Program-made: the position numbers and the translations under genes
The notes under the pieces: model-generated
What the model was told of the DNA's origin: nothing
What the model saw: the letters and a program-made list of their open reading frames with translations, nothing else
Databases searched by the model: none
Assembly (NCBI GenBank): GCA_028283145.1
Contig: JAPYNY010000046.1
Location: 1-44,494, forward strand
Length of the DNA: 44,494 nt
Origin: Candidatus Hopanoidivorans cymbastelae
Lineage (GTDB): Bacteria > Actinomycetota > Acidimicrobiia > Acidimicrobiales > Hopanoidiivorantaceae
Direction of reading: 5' to 3'
Shown: positions 16,346 through 24,494 of the stretch, piece by piece
Position numbering within the stretch: position 1 is the first letter of the stretch
Layout: each line of letters begins with the position of its first letter

Positions 16346-17095
16346 CTAGTTTCCAGTATTTCCTCTGATTAGTTCCAGGCAATCCTCTGGTGTGCTAGCT
16401 GTGGCGGATCCTTTGCGCTCATCAATCGGTAAAGACAGACAATAAACATTCCAGTCTTCAACGCTTCTAGAGAATGCAGTATTTTTTCGAACTTGAGCTA
16501 GGCAGACTAATGCGTCATCGTAGAAGGGTCGAACAGCAAAAATTTCAAAAATATGCCAATCAGGGTGGTGGTTGGCGTGGAAAACAGGTTGGGCTTCTTG
16601 GCATAATTCATCCCTAGACGGCAATGAAGGTATAGTTGTCATTGCCCTGAGTGTAGCCAAGCAGCCGTCTGGTGTTCTGGATGCGATAGATTCTTTGCGC
16701 TCATCAATTGGCAAAGACAGACAATAAAATGTCAAGTCTTCAACGCTTGAAGCGAATCCAACATTTTTGCGAATTTGAGCTAGGCAGACTAATACGTCAT
16801 CGTTCATTGCGAGGTGGATGGGTTGAGCATCTGTGATTTCAAAAATATGCCAATCAGGGTGGTGGTTGGCGTGGAAAACAGGTTGGGCTTCTTGGCATAA
16901 TTCATCCCTAGACGGCGACGGCAATGAAGTAGCAGTTGTGCTGGTAGTTGTTGCTGTCGTAGTTGTGGTTGGCAAGGCAGTTGTTGTTGCTGCCGCTGTC
17001 GTGGTTGTGTCAGCCGTGGTGTTTAGGGTTGTGCTGCAACCAGTTACGGCTAGCAGCAAAACTAGGGCTGTTACGATGGTGGAGGTTGTTTTCAT
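16346..17095 (-). CDS. Lipoprotein with a Thr-rich linker and two tandem repeat domains
   Basis: A 249-residue predicted lipoprotein. The signal peptide ends in the lipobox LAVTGC (Cys20), so it should be anchored at the outer face of the membrane. Residues 21-60 are a threonine-rich linker. Two copies of a ~80-residue domain follow, each starting RDELCQEAQPVFHANHHPDW and containing LVCLAQ, YCLSLPIDERK and a final Cys in a DGCL or EDCL context, giving four cysteines per domain that could form disulfides. An 81-bp segment is identical in both copies, so the duplication is recent or kept alike by conversion. I do not recognise the domain. Confidence 0.85.
   Translation of the reverse strand: MKTTSTIVTALVLLLAVTGCSTTLNTTADTTTTAAATTTALPTTTTTATTTSTTATSLPSPSRDELCQEAQPVFHANHHPDWHIFEITDAQPIHLAMNDDVLVCLAQIRKNVGFASSVEDLTFYCLSLPIDERKESIASRTPDGCLATLRAMTTIPSLPSRDELCQEAQPVFHANHHPDWHIFEIFAVRPFYDDALVCLAQVRKNTAFSRSVEDWNVYCLSLPIDERKGSATASTPEDCLELIRGNTGN
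16542..16622. repeat. 81-bp exact direct repeat, copy 1 (inside the lipoprotein gene)
   Basis: This segment is identical base for base to 16836-16916. It encodes the start of the second repeat domain (RDELCQEAQPVFHANHHPDW and the residues just after). The flanking parts of the two domains are clearly diverged, so only this section is under recent duplication or gene conversion. Confidence 0.95.
16836..16916. repeat. 81-bp exact direct repeat, copy 2 (inside the lipoprotein gene)
   Basis: Matches 16542-16622 exactly; it encodes the start of the first repeat domain. Copies are 294 bp apart, a multiple of three, so recombination between them would delete or add one whole domain in frame. Confidence 0.95.
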
Positions 17096-17638
17096 TGTGT
17101 TTCTTCTGTTATTGGGTAGGTTAGTTCTTGTGTAGTGTCATTATGTCAGGGGGACTGGCAGCGTATCAAGGTTCAGACAGGCTGCTGCTAGGTTTTGGAT
17201 GGCGAAGCGGGATAGCTATAGTGGTGGTGCTGTCGCCCAGTCTTTTCAGTAGTAGAGCTGGTTGCCGACTTTGCCTGTGGCTTGGCTTTTGGCGGTGTGC
17301 CTGTTGATTCTGACCCATTTATATGGCTGGTGGTCTGGCCGGTTGGGTATATTAGCTGGCAGTATGCGTATTTCTTCTCGCAGTCCAGGGTGCCGGAGGC
17401 GGCTGGGCTCAAGGCGGCTAGTTCGGGTATATACCCTGTTGTCGTCATCGTTGTTTCTCTTGACTTATTTTTACCTGAAAATTTTGGAAAAATCTTTCTC
17501 GGTTTCTTCTAGGAAGTTGCCGGTTGGCTGCTGGTGATTGACTTGTTTTCTGTGCTTTTTCTTGTGTGATGGTGGCGTTTGTGTTATGTCTTGAGCTGCT
17601 GGTTGGCAGCGTTGCTGTAAAAGTCGTAGTAGAACCAA
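17096..17638. other. 543-base stretch with at most one doubtful small gene
   Basis: Between the lipoprotein start and the end of the Ig-repeat gene. The only candidate is the 86-codon frame listed separately. A 13-base sequence CTGGCAGCGTATC occurs at about 17155 and also at about 16297, downstream of the lipoprotein. No RNA gene, insertion sequence end or clear terminator was found. Confidence 0.5.
17188..17448 (-). CDS. Hypothetical small protein, doubtful
   Basis: An 86-codon frame with ATG preceded by an AAGAGA ribosome-binding-site-like sequence seven bases away. The product has no signal peptide or transmembrane segment, two cysteines (LDCEKKYAYCQL) and a Ser/Thr/Lys-rich second half. 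It is in the same orientation as its neighbours. I do not recognise it, and composition alone does not prove that it is coding. Confidence 0.25.
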   Translation of the reverse strand: MTTTGYIPELAALSPAASGTLDCEKKYAYCQLIYPTGQTTSHINGSESTGTPPKAKPQAKSATSSTTEKTGRQHHHYSYPASPSKT

Positions 17639-20600
17639 TTAGCAGTATCGGCAGGGTGGCGGTTCGAGTAGAAATGGCGACGGGGTAAGCAGTCTTCGTG
17701 CGAGATGGTCGAACCCTTGTATTTCTTGGCCGGAGAAGTCGGTTGGCGCGGTTTCTTCACGATAATTGCCGCCGCCGATGGGAGTGCCGCGGCTGCGCCG
17801 AGTATTGGTGATTTTGAAGGTTATGGTTGCTGTGTCGCTGCCGGCCGAGTTTGTGGCGGTGGCAGTCAAAACAATGCTTCGTGTGCCGCCCCATCTTGTT
17901 GTGGGTGTGGCTGGCTGGATGGTCAATACTCCATTTCTTTCAGTGGTGTTGATTAGTGGGTTGGTAGTTGTGATTTCATAGCTGTAGGTGATGGGAGTTC
18001 TGCCGGTCGTGTCAAATAATGGCTGCAAGACATATGTCAGGGTGTGGTTATTTGATGTTCTTAGGCTGGCGTATTTAACGGTACGGACAGCGCTGATAGT
18101 TGGTACAGTGGCTACACGATTATTGGTGATATTGAATGTTATAGTTGCCCTGCTGCTGTACCAGGTCCTGACAGTGCCGGCAGTCACGGTGAATGTCCTG
18201 TTTCCGGGCCAGGCAGTTGTAGTTGTGGTTGGTGTTATAGTGATGACATTAGTTGTCGAGTTGTATGCCACATTGAAGAAGTCGGTTTCAGTGTTGCGGA
18301 TTGAATAACTGACAGATACAGATGCTGTGCCTGTGGGTAAAAACAACTGGTCTAAATCGTAGGTAGCGGTATAGTTATTGCTGCTGGATAATGCAGCAGA
18401 TATTGGAAGAGGGTTACGATTATTGGAGACTATGAATGTCATGGTTGCTGTGTCGCTGCCGGCCGAGTTTGTGGCGGTGGCAGTCAATACAATACTCCGA
18501 AAGCCGTTCCAAGCAGTCGTAGATGTGGCTGGTCGAATAGTCAATAATTCGTTGTTTATGTTGGCGTTGATTAGCGGGTTGGTAGTTGTGATATCATAAC
18601 TGATTTCAGGGTCTGTGCCAGTCGTGTCAAATAATTGCTGCAAGGGCAGCGTTCTACTAAAGCTATTAGACGATTCCAGCGTAACACCAAACAAATGCCA
18701 TCTATCACTAATAGTCGGAGCTGTTGCTGGACGACTGTTGGTGACTCTGAATGTTATAGTTGCCGGGCTGCTGGTGCCTGCATCGTTGCTGGCAGTAGCA
18801 GCCACCACAATATCCCGCGTGCCGGTCCATGCAGTCGTAGATGTGGCTGGCTCAATGGTCAATACACCATTGTCTTCTCTAGCACTTATTAGTTCGGTGT
18901 TAGCGTTGGTAATTTCGTAGCTGTAGGTGATAGGAAGGCTTCCCTCTGTCAAGCGGAATAATTGCCGCAAGTTTTGCGTTTTGATGTAGTTATTTGGTGC
19001 TTCCAGCGCAATAAAAGACGATAATTCGACAGGACTAATTGACGGCATATCTGCACGAGTGACACGAATTGCCATAAATGCTGAGTCGGTACCCGCCGAG
19101 TTCCTGGCAGTGACGCCCACTATAATAGTTTCCGAGTAGTGCCATGTAGTTGTGGGTGTGGCTGGCTGGATTGTCAATTCCCCAGGATTTTCAGTGGAAA
19201 AGCTGGCGTTGATTAGAGGGTTGCTTTGGGCAATAAAATATCGGATGGTAATGGGATGGGTGGGCAGATCGACGGAATCAGCCACTATTCGTGGCCCGGT
19301 CCTAGCACGAGGCCAATCCAAATTGAATATTGGAGCCAAGTTTCGCTTGAAGATGTAGCCATTAGACGCTAACAGCGTGGCACCAACCCCCAAAGAACGA
19401 TGCAAATAACTCGGCGCAAATGGTATACGATGGTTGACGACATTAAATGTTTTGGTTGCTGTATCAGTGCCTGCCGAGTTCCTGGCAGTGGCAGTCACTA
19501 CAATACTTTCAGTGTCGGGCCACCATGCAGTCCTGTCGGTGGCGGGCTGGATTGTCAATACTCCTTCGTTTATGGTACCCTTTATTAGCGGGTTAGTGGT
19601 AGTGACTTCATAGCTGTAGGTGATAGTCTTGGTGCCAGCCGTATGAAAAAATGGCTGCAAGACTCTCTCAACGGTGTAGTCATTTTGCGCAGTCACCCTA
19701 ACTAAAGGTGCGGGATTGGGAGTTAAGGCAACGATACTCGGATTCGTGGCAGCACCTACCTGAATTGTGAGATTAAATGGCAAGGAGCGATGATAGGAGG
19801 GTGTGCCAACAAGAAAGTCTGCTTCAGAGATATAAACTGTAAAATCTCTTGCTCCTGATGCTTTTTCCATATAAACGCTAACATCTCCATCTTCTGTATC
19901 AACAAATGTAAGCTGTTCGTCAGCAAAATATTGGGTGGTTCTGGAGGTAGCTCTTGACACTAAAAACTCTATATTGTAGGATAGCCTGCCTGATGCATCT
20001 CTGTCACTAATTATAGAAAATGGAAAGTTTGAATTTGCTAAGTCTGTTTTCCAAGCAGAGCTCAAAGTAGTATTGGTAGAGCTAAATCCAACTGGAAGCC
20101 ATATAAATTCAGAACTGTTTGGCAGCGCATGGCGTTGGAGATCCCAAGTAGTCCCGTTAGTGTATGGACTTCCAGGGACACCTAATGATATTGGTATTGC
20201 GGGGTTGGTTAGGGGTCGTCCGTCTGCGCTGCAGTTATCGCCTGAATCCCAATAGTTGCATCCAATGAATGTGTCTCTTTGGTTGTATGGTTTTGCGTAC
20301 CATGTTCCTATCAATGGTTGTGGTTCATTGTATTGTGTTCCTCCTGAGTGATTGCATTTGTACACTATGAGACCGCCTGATATTTGAGTGCCTGATTCGT
20401 TGCATGTAAGTGTTAGTATTCTTGTGTTATCTAAATTGCTCAAATATGCTTTGGTTCCTGCCCAATATCCTTGCAGTCCAAGTTCTGTGTTGGCTCCTAT
20501 TATTTCTAGTTCGTATCCGTTTGGGCTTACAGGGGAATTTAAGTTGGAGCGTAAGGTTATTTCATAGACTCCATTTGGAGTGTTTGAAGCTCTTCGCGCT

Positions 20601-21355
20601 CTTGCTCCTAAATACAGATCGAAGGTTATTCTTGTGTTTATTGGGAGTTGTAATAAATCCGATCCTGATACTGTTCTGATTGTTGTTGGTGCTGTAGTTG
20701 TAGTCGTTGTTGACGGTGGTGTTGTGGTTGTTGTTTTGACTATGAGGCTGGTGGTTTGTCCTAGGGCTGTGTGTTGGGCTTGTGTTATGTTTTGGGTTGC
20801 GAAGTAGAGTTCTACCATTGGACTGCCAGCAGCCAAATTGGAGTAGCGAAATTGCGCTGCTGGGAAATCAATGTCGTCAGCACCTGCTAGTTCTATTCTT
20901 AGGTGTGTGGCGGTGCCGAAAATATCGGCAAATCCAGGGCGATCGGCGTCAGCACCGGCATAGTCAAAAATAAACCATAAATCAGCCCGCTTGGCGCCAT
21001 CGGACAAAGTCCTGCCGCGCACTGCTATGTGGAAACTGGACAAATCCGACAATGACTGCCCTGCCGGGTTCGTGAAAACAGGAAAGCTGGATGATATACC
21101 TTGCGCTACTGCTAAAGTCCAATGTGAACCCACAGAATAAGGCGCAGCAGGAAACCCGGCAACCAAAGGATTATTCTTGCTTACAGACGGACTGGCAGGC
21201 GGTGCAGTAGTCGTAGTCGTTGTGGCTGACGGTGCTGTTGTAGTTGTTGTAGTGGTAGTTGTTGTGGTTTGTGCGGGTTCATGGGGGGGGGGGCACTGTG
21301 CCGGTTGGCGTTGTGCCTGACGCCCCAATTTGTCCCGTCGCAGGCTCTGCATCAA
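17639..21355 (-). CDS. Giant Ig/cadherin-like repeat surface protein (body, out of frame with its signal peptide)
   Basis: A frame of 1238 codons. After a short artefactual start it reads a poly-Thr linker (about 30-55), a ~150-residue domain, a second Thr/Pro linker (about 208-225), a Cys-containing region with four cysteines (LTCNESG, YKCNHSGG, IGCNYWDSGDNC) and then six ~100-residue repeats (about 541-1191). Each repeat carries a TTNPLI-type motif, a GVLTIQPAT-type strand and a TATNSAGSDTATITF-type strand, as in He_PIG/cadherin-like adhesion domains. No cell-wall sorting motif is seen. The expected signal peptide is encoded just upstream in another frame, separated by an 11-C tract (21283-21293), so as assembled the body would not be secreted. 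Adhesion is inferred from architecture. Confidence 0.85.
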   Translation of the reverse strand: MMQSLRRDKLGRQAQRQPAQCPPPHEPAQTTTTTTTTTTTAPSATTTTTTAPPASPSVSKNNPLVAGFPAAPYSVGSHWTLAVAQGISSSFPVFTNPAGQSLSDLSSFHIAVRGRTLSDGAKRADLWFIFDYAGADADRPGFADIFGTATHLRIELAGADDIDFPAAQFRYSNLAAGSPMVELYFATQNITQAQHTALGQTTSLIVKTTTTTPPSTTTTTTAPTTIRTVSGSDLLQLPINTRITFDLYLGARARRASNTPNGVYEITLRSNLNSPVSPNGYELEIIGANTELGLQGYWAGTKAYLSNLDNTRILTLTCNESGTQISGGLIVYKCNHSGGTQYNEPQPLIGTWYAKPYNQRDTFIGCNYWDSGDNCSADGRPLTNPAIPISLGVPGSPYTNGTTWDLQRHALPNSSEFIWLPVGFSSTNTTLSSAWKTDLANSNFPFSIISDRDASGRLSYNIEFLVSRATSRTTQYFADEQLTFVDTEDGDVSVYMEKASGARDFTVYISEADFLVGTPSYHRSLPFNLTIQVGAATNPSIVALTPNPAPLVRVTAQNDYTVERVLQPFFHTAGTKTITYSYEVTTTNPLIKGTINEGVLTIQPATDRTAWWPDTESIVVTATARNSAGTDTATKTFNVVNHRIPFAPSYLHRSLGVGATLLASNGYIFKRNLAPIFNLDWPRARTGPRIVADSVDLPTHPITIRYFIAQSNPLINASFSTENPGELTIQPATPTTTWHYSETIIVGVTARNSAGTDSAFMAIRVTRADMPSISPVELSSFIALEAPNNYIKTQNLRQLFRLTEGSLPITYSYEITNANTELISAREDNGVLTIEPATSTTAWTGTRDIVVAATASNDAGTSSPATITFRVTNSRPATAPTISDRWHLFGVTLESSNSFSRTLPLQQLFDTTGTDPEISYDITTTNPLINANINNELLTIRPATSTTAWNGFRSIVLTATATNSAGSDTATMTFIVSNNRNPLPISAALSSSNNYTATYDLDQLFLPTGTASVSVSYSIRNTETDFFNVAYNSTTNVITITPTTTTTAWPGNRTFTVTAGTVRTWYSSRATITFNITNNRVATVPTISAVRTVKYASLRTSNNHTLTYVLQPLFDTTGRTPITYSYEITTTNPLINTTERNGVLTIQPATPTTRWGGTRSIVLTATATNSAGSDTATITFKITNTRRSRGTPIGGGNYREETAPTDFSGQEIQGFDHLARRLLTPSPFLLEPPPCRYC
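17780..19740 (-). repeat. Six tandem ~300-bp repeats encoding Ig-like domains
   Basis: Six domain copies with diverged sequence in most places but near-identical patches. The longest exact match I traced is 47 bp (17823-17869 and 18440-18486), in the strand encoding the TATNSAGSDTAT segment. Such patches suggest recent exchange between copies, and the repeat number may vary between strains. Confidence 0.85.
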
Positions 21356-21428
21356 TGACGCCTGTTAAACCGGCGGCGCTGAGACCAATCAACGCAACGG
21401 CAATCACGGCAATGAGAAATTTAGGCAT
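21279..21428 (-). CDS. Detached signal peptide and leader of the Ig-repeat protein
   Basis: ATG at 21428 is preceded by an AAGGAAA ribosome-binding site about six bases away. The frame encodes a textbook Sec signal peptide: MPKF, hydrophobic core LIAVIAVALIGLSAAGL, then a polar region rich in Gly, Thr and Pro ending TPTGTVPPPP. It stops with TGA immediately after the C11 tract. If the tract had ten C, this frame would run directly into the poly-Thr linker and Ig repeats of the large ORF. The product as written is only 49 residues and would be a dead peptide. Confidence 0.8.
   Translation of the reverse strand: MPKFLIAVIAVALIGLSAAGLTGVIDAEPATGQIGASGTTPTGTVPPPP
21283..21293 (-). repeat. 11-base homopolymer (C11 on the coding strand), candidate ON/OFF switch
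   Basis: Eleven G on the plus strand. The codon walk on the minus strand gives GTG, three CCC codons, then CCA and TGA (stop) with 11 C. With 10 C it gives GTG, three CCC codons, CAT, GAA and on into the body of the Ig-repeat protein. 13 C would also restore the frame. Confidence 0.88.
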
Positions 21429-21470
21429 AGTATTTCCTTTTCTTGTAAGTTGGCAAAATATTAGTATCAA

Positions 21471-22343
21471 ATACTAGTTCATGATTTGCGGTCTGTCAAA
21501 TCTTTCTTATGCGGGAGCAACTGATAGCATTGCCGCAAAGCAGTCTAAAACGCTATATCGGCAAGCCCACCAACGCTGGCCGACGCAACTCCTATGCCGT
21601 CTATGGCTTCACTGGTGAGAAGACAAAGAACTAGCAGTAGCTGTCGGCATAGCAATTTTGGCTGAGACCGGTGGCTTGTTCTAGTCTTCAATGAGTCGGC
21701 TGCTCTATGGCTACGCCGCCAACGACTACCGAAGATGGCGATGGCAGGTGTTTAGACAGCTCTATGTGGCAGGAGTAGCCGTTGCTCTATGACGGCCGCA
21801 GATGCAGGCAAGGGCTGCAAAGTGGCGTGTGGTAGATACCACGCAGTTGCCGAATCGTTGGAAGGCTTGGTTGCACGCAAATCTTGGACCGGCTGGCAGC
21901 TTGACTTTGACGAGCTCGAATTGTCTATAGACCGGCTGCCAAATCTTGTCGGCTACCCCACCGTGGGCGGTAGCTCTGCCTTCGACGCTTTTTGACCTGG
22001 CAGATAAAGCCCGATAACAAGCCTTGTGGTGGCACCCCAATTGACACCTGCTAACAGTGCTGGCTTTGGCTGAATGGCAGTGACTACGATTTGCCATGGT
22101 TTAAAAAGCCCGGCTCAAGCGTTGCATGTGGATTTGGAGTCTGCTATCAGAAGCACACGCTGTGAATTGACAGCCAAACATCCAACCAAACAGACGTCGT
22201 TTCCTTTGGCAGACACTAGCCCCCAGCACCCAGTCGGCGCATAAGTCTGTCTTGGGCTGTGCCTGTGTCTAGACTTAGACAGGTAGCCTTTTAGATGATG
22301 CACCTAAGGAAGTCTTGGCAATAACACAGACAAATATAAAACA
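21471..22343. other. 873-base stretch without a supportable gene
   Basis: Upstream of the Ig-repeat protein and the divergent cytochrome c. Short frames exist on both strands (for example plus 21789-21995 and minus 21762-22097), but none has a recognisable domain. One plus-strand frame reads several open blocks separated by stops from about 21560 to 21900, which could be an old relic. No tRNA, insertion sequence or terminator was found. It should hold promoters for both flanking genes. Confidence 0.5.
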
Positions 22344-23189
22344 GTGGTTGACATACCCGAATATCTATTAGAGCGCTCACGGGAGCGAAGGCAATTACTG
22401 ACTGGGCAAGACCCAGGCGGCCCAGCCGAAGCCACGGCAACCTCGGCTGCTCCCGCAACTGTGGAAGTGGCGGCATCCCCTGCTGCCCCAGCGCAGCCAG
22501 CCCCACAGGTGTTGGCACCAGTGCCGGCTCCAGCGCCTCCACCCCCGCCTGAGCCGCCTACCTCTCCTTGGGTCGTAGCGGCCACAACCCGCAAACGCAT
22601 TCCGCTCTGGGTGATGCCGGTGTTGTTGTTTTTGCCGATTTGGGGATTTTTGTATGTCGGCACACTTGAATCGCCCAGCCAAGGCGAAACTGGGCTGTTG
22701 GGAGAAGGTGAAGAAGTCTATGTGGAAACTGCAGCGTGCTCCAGTTGTCATGGCTTTGAGGGCCAAGGCACCAGCTCCGGCCCGCAAATCAACGCTGGCG
22801 AGCTATTGCTGACCTTCCCTGACGACCCGGATGGCTTGGGGTTGGCGCAGCAAATCGCCTGGGTCGCAAAGGGCACCAACGGCACTGGAGTCGGCCGTCC
22901 CTATGGCAACCCTGAGCGGGGCCGGGTGGCAGGCTGGTTCGGAGAGATGGCAGCTTTCGGAGACAGCCTTACTTCCGAGCAACTGATCGCAGTGGTGCTC
23001 TATGAGCGGGCGGTGCACGATGAAAGCGAACCTGCACGCACCACAGCCGCGATCATGGAGGAAATGCTGGAATCAGGCGAGTTGGTCTTGCCCGAGGCTT
23101 TTGCTGCGGACGTCACCGTTGAGGAAATCCAAGAGTTGCTGGCACCGGTATTTGCTCACGAGCAGGAGGAAGCAGCCGAAGACGGTTGA
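22344..23189 (+). CDS. Membrane-anchored monoheme cytochrome c with an IPEYLL motif
   Basis: A 281-residue protein with GTG start. Residues 1-21 carry a short motif, MVDIPEYLLERSRERRQLLT, nearly the same as the start of the cytochrome b C-terminal-domain gene at 13117 (15 of 21 positions identical). A Pro/Ala-rich linker follows (about 24-75), then one transmembrane helix (about 86-106) and a cytochrome c domain with heme motif CSSCH (132-136). The position of the helix suggests N-terminus in, heme domain out. The C-terminus is acidic. It may be an alternative electron carrier for the bc complex. It overlaps the next gene by one base (TGATG). Confidence 0.88.
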   Translation: MVDIPEYLLERSRERRQLLTGQDPGGPAEATATSAAPATVEVAASPAAPAQPAPQVLAPVPAPAPPPPPEPPTSPWVVAATTRKRIPLWVMPVLLFLPIWGFLYVGTLESPSQGETGLLGEGEEVYVETAACSSCHGFEGQGTSSGPQINAGELLLTFPDDPDGLGLAQQIAWVAKGTNGTGVGRPYGNPERGRVAGWFGEMAAFGDSLTSEQLIAVVLYERAVHDESEPARTTAAIMEEMLESGELVLPEAFAADVTVEEIQELLAPVFAHEQEEAAEDG

Positions 23190-24490
23190 TGCCAAAAACG
23201 TCAAAGACATACGACCTGCTAGCCATCGGAGCAGGGCCAGCCGGAGCAGCTGCAGCATATTGGGCAGCCAAGAGGGGGGCAGACGTTGTAGCGGTGGAGA
23301 AGCAGACCTTTCCCCGCGAAAAAACTTGCGGTGACGGGCTGACACCCCGTGCCGTCAAGGAGTTGACCGACATGGGCTTGGCCGACAGCCTGTCCCAGTG
23401 CCATCGTCATGTCGGATTGCGGGTCAGAGCGCACGACAAAGTCATGGAACTGCCTTGGCCGTCTCATCCTGTCTATCCGGATTTTGGCTATGTGGTAAGG
23501 CGCCGGGAACTGGATGATTTGCTGGCGCAACATGCCTTGGGCGCGGGGGCTGAAATCCGATTTGGCTGCGAGGCGGTCAAGCCGCTGTTTGAAGCGGAAA
23601 GCTCTGCTGACGCCGCGCTGCCGGCTGACGCGCCAGCGCCGCCGCTTTTGGGCGCCCGAATCAAAGACAAAGCCTCCGGCGAGTTGATTGATCTCAGAGC
23701 CCGCTGCGTAATCGTGGCCGACGGGGCTAACTCCCGCTTCGGACGCGCCTTAGGTTGCCAACGCAATCGCGAACTGGCCCAAGGCATGGCCATTCGGACT
23801 TACTTTCAAAGCCCAGCCCACGACGACCCCTGGATTGAAAGCGCCCTAGACATCAAAGACCGCCAAGGCAATTCCTTGCCCGGTTATGGTTGGATTTTCC
23901 CCTTGGGAGACGGAAGCATAAACGCAGGCATAGGTCTGCTTTCAACCTTCCGCGATTACAAAAATGTCAACACCAGCTGGCTGATGGATGAATGGGCGCA
24001 CGCCCTGCCCGATTTTTGGCAAATCAACCCTGAATCTCCAGACATCGCTCCCGTAGGAGGTCGGCTGCCGATGGGCGGCTCGGTGGCTCCCAAGGCTGGC
24101 CCGAATTGGCTGGTGGCAGGAGATGCCGCCGGCACCATCAACCCCTTTAACGGGGAGGGCATTGACTATGCCTATGAGACAGGCCGGGCAGCAGCTGGCT
24201 TTGCGCTGGATTGGCTGGGCAGCTCTTCGGGCCAGGCTCAGCTTCAAGACAACTACCAGACTTGGCTGGCGGACACTTACGGCTTGTATTTCAAAGTCGG
24301 ACAGCTTTTCGCCAAGGCCATCGGGAGGCCGGAATTCATCCACAGACTGACCCAAGTCGGTATGAAATCGCAAACCTTGATGGAATGGGCCCTGCGGATT
24401 ATGGCCAACATGTTGCGCCCCAACGAACTTGGCCCAGCCGAAGCAGCTTATGCCGCCATGAAAGGGATCGCCCGACTAAGCCGGAACTAG
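23189..24490 (+). CDS. Geranylgeranyl reductase-family FAD oxidoreductase
   Basis: FAD-dependent flavoprotein of the geranylgeranyl-reductase family, which saturates isoprenoid double bonds. The Rossmann motif AIGAGPAGAAAAYW is at the N-terminus, then EKTCGDGLTPRA, a family signature, and GDAAGTINPFNGEGIDYA, the second FAD motif. An Ala/Pro-rich insertion (SSADAALPADAPAPP) sits near residues 135-150. A TTG three bases earlier could start it, but ATG 23189 overlaps the previous stop. In actinobacteria such an enzyme (MenJ) reduces the menaquinone side chain, which would fit the respiratory neighbours; the substrate is inferred, and an archaeal-type lipid or chlorophyll-like role is not excluded. 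Confidence 0.85.
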   Translation: MPKTSKTYDLLAIGAGPAGAAAAYWAAKRGADVVAVEKQTFPREKTCGDGLTPRAVKELTDMGLADSLSQCHRHVGLRVRAHDKVMELPWPSHPVYPDFGYVVRRRELDDLLAQHALGAGAEIRFGCEAVKPLFEAESSADAALPADAPAPPLLGARIKDKASGELIDLRARCVIVADGANSRFGRALGCQRNRELAQGMAIRTYFQSPAHDDPWIESALDIKDRQGNSLPGYGWIFPLGDGSINAGIGLLSTFRDYKNVNTSWLMDEWAHALPDFWQINPESPDIAPVGGRLPMGGSVAPKAGPNWLVAGDAAGTINPFNGEGIDYAYETGRAAAGFALDWLGSSSGQAQLQDNYQTWLADTYGLYFKVGQLFAKAIGRPEFIHRLTQVGMKSQTLMEWALRIMANMLRPNELGPAEAAYAAMKGIARLSRN

Positions 24491-24494
24491 CTAG

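Noticed and set aside
16920..17015. GTTGTT-type short repeats (also at about 20690-20740 and 21205-21270) as possible regulatory microsatellites.
   Set aside because: They encode poly-Thr linkers in frame, and triplet changes would only alter linker length.
17780..19740. Regularly repeated DNA that could suggest a CRISPR array or satellite.
   Set aside because: The period is about 300 bp, copies are diverged and all are in one open frame encoding Ig-like domains.
21762..22097. Short frames on both strands between the Ig-repeat gene and the cytochrome c, possible transposase relic.
   Set aside because: No catalytic motif, terminal repeat or family-like block could be made out; several stops break the best plus-strand frame.
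22310..22343. TTGGCA and TATAAA boxes before the cytochrome c at 22344, as a promoter.
   Set aside because: The spacing is only 14 bases and the second box ends four bases before the GTG start, so transcription would begin inside the gene.
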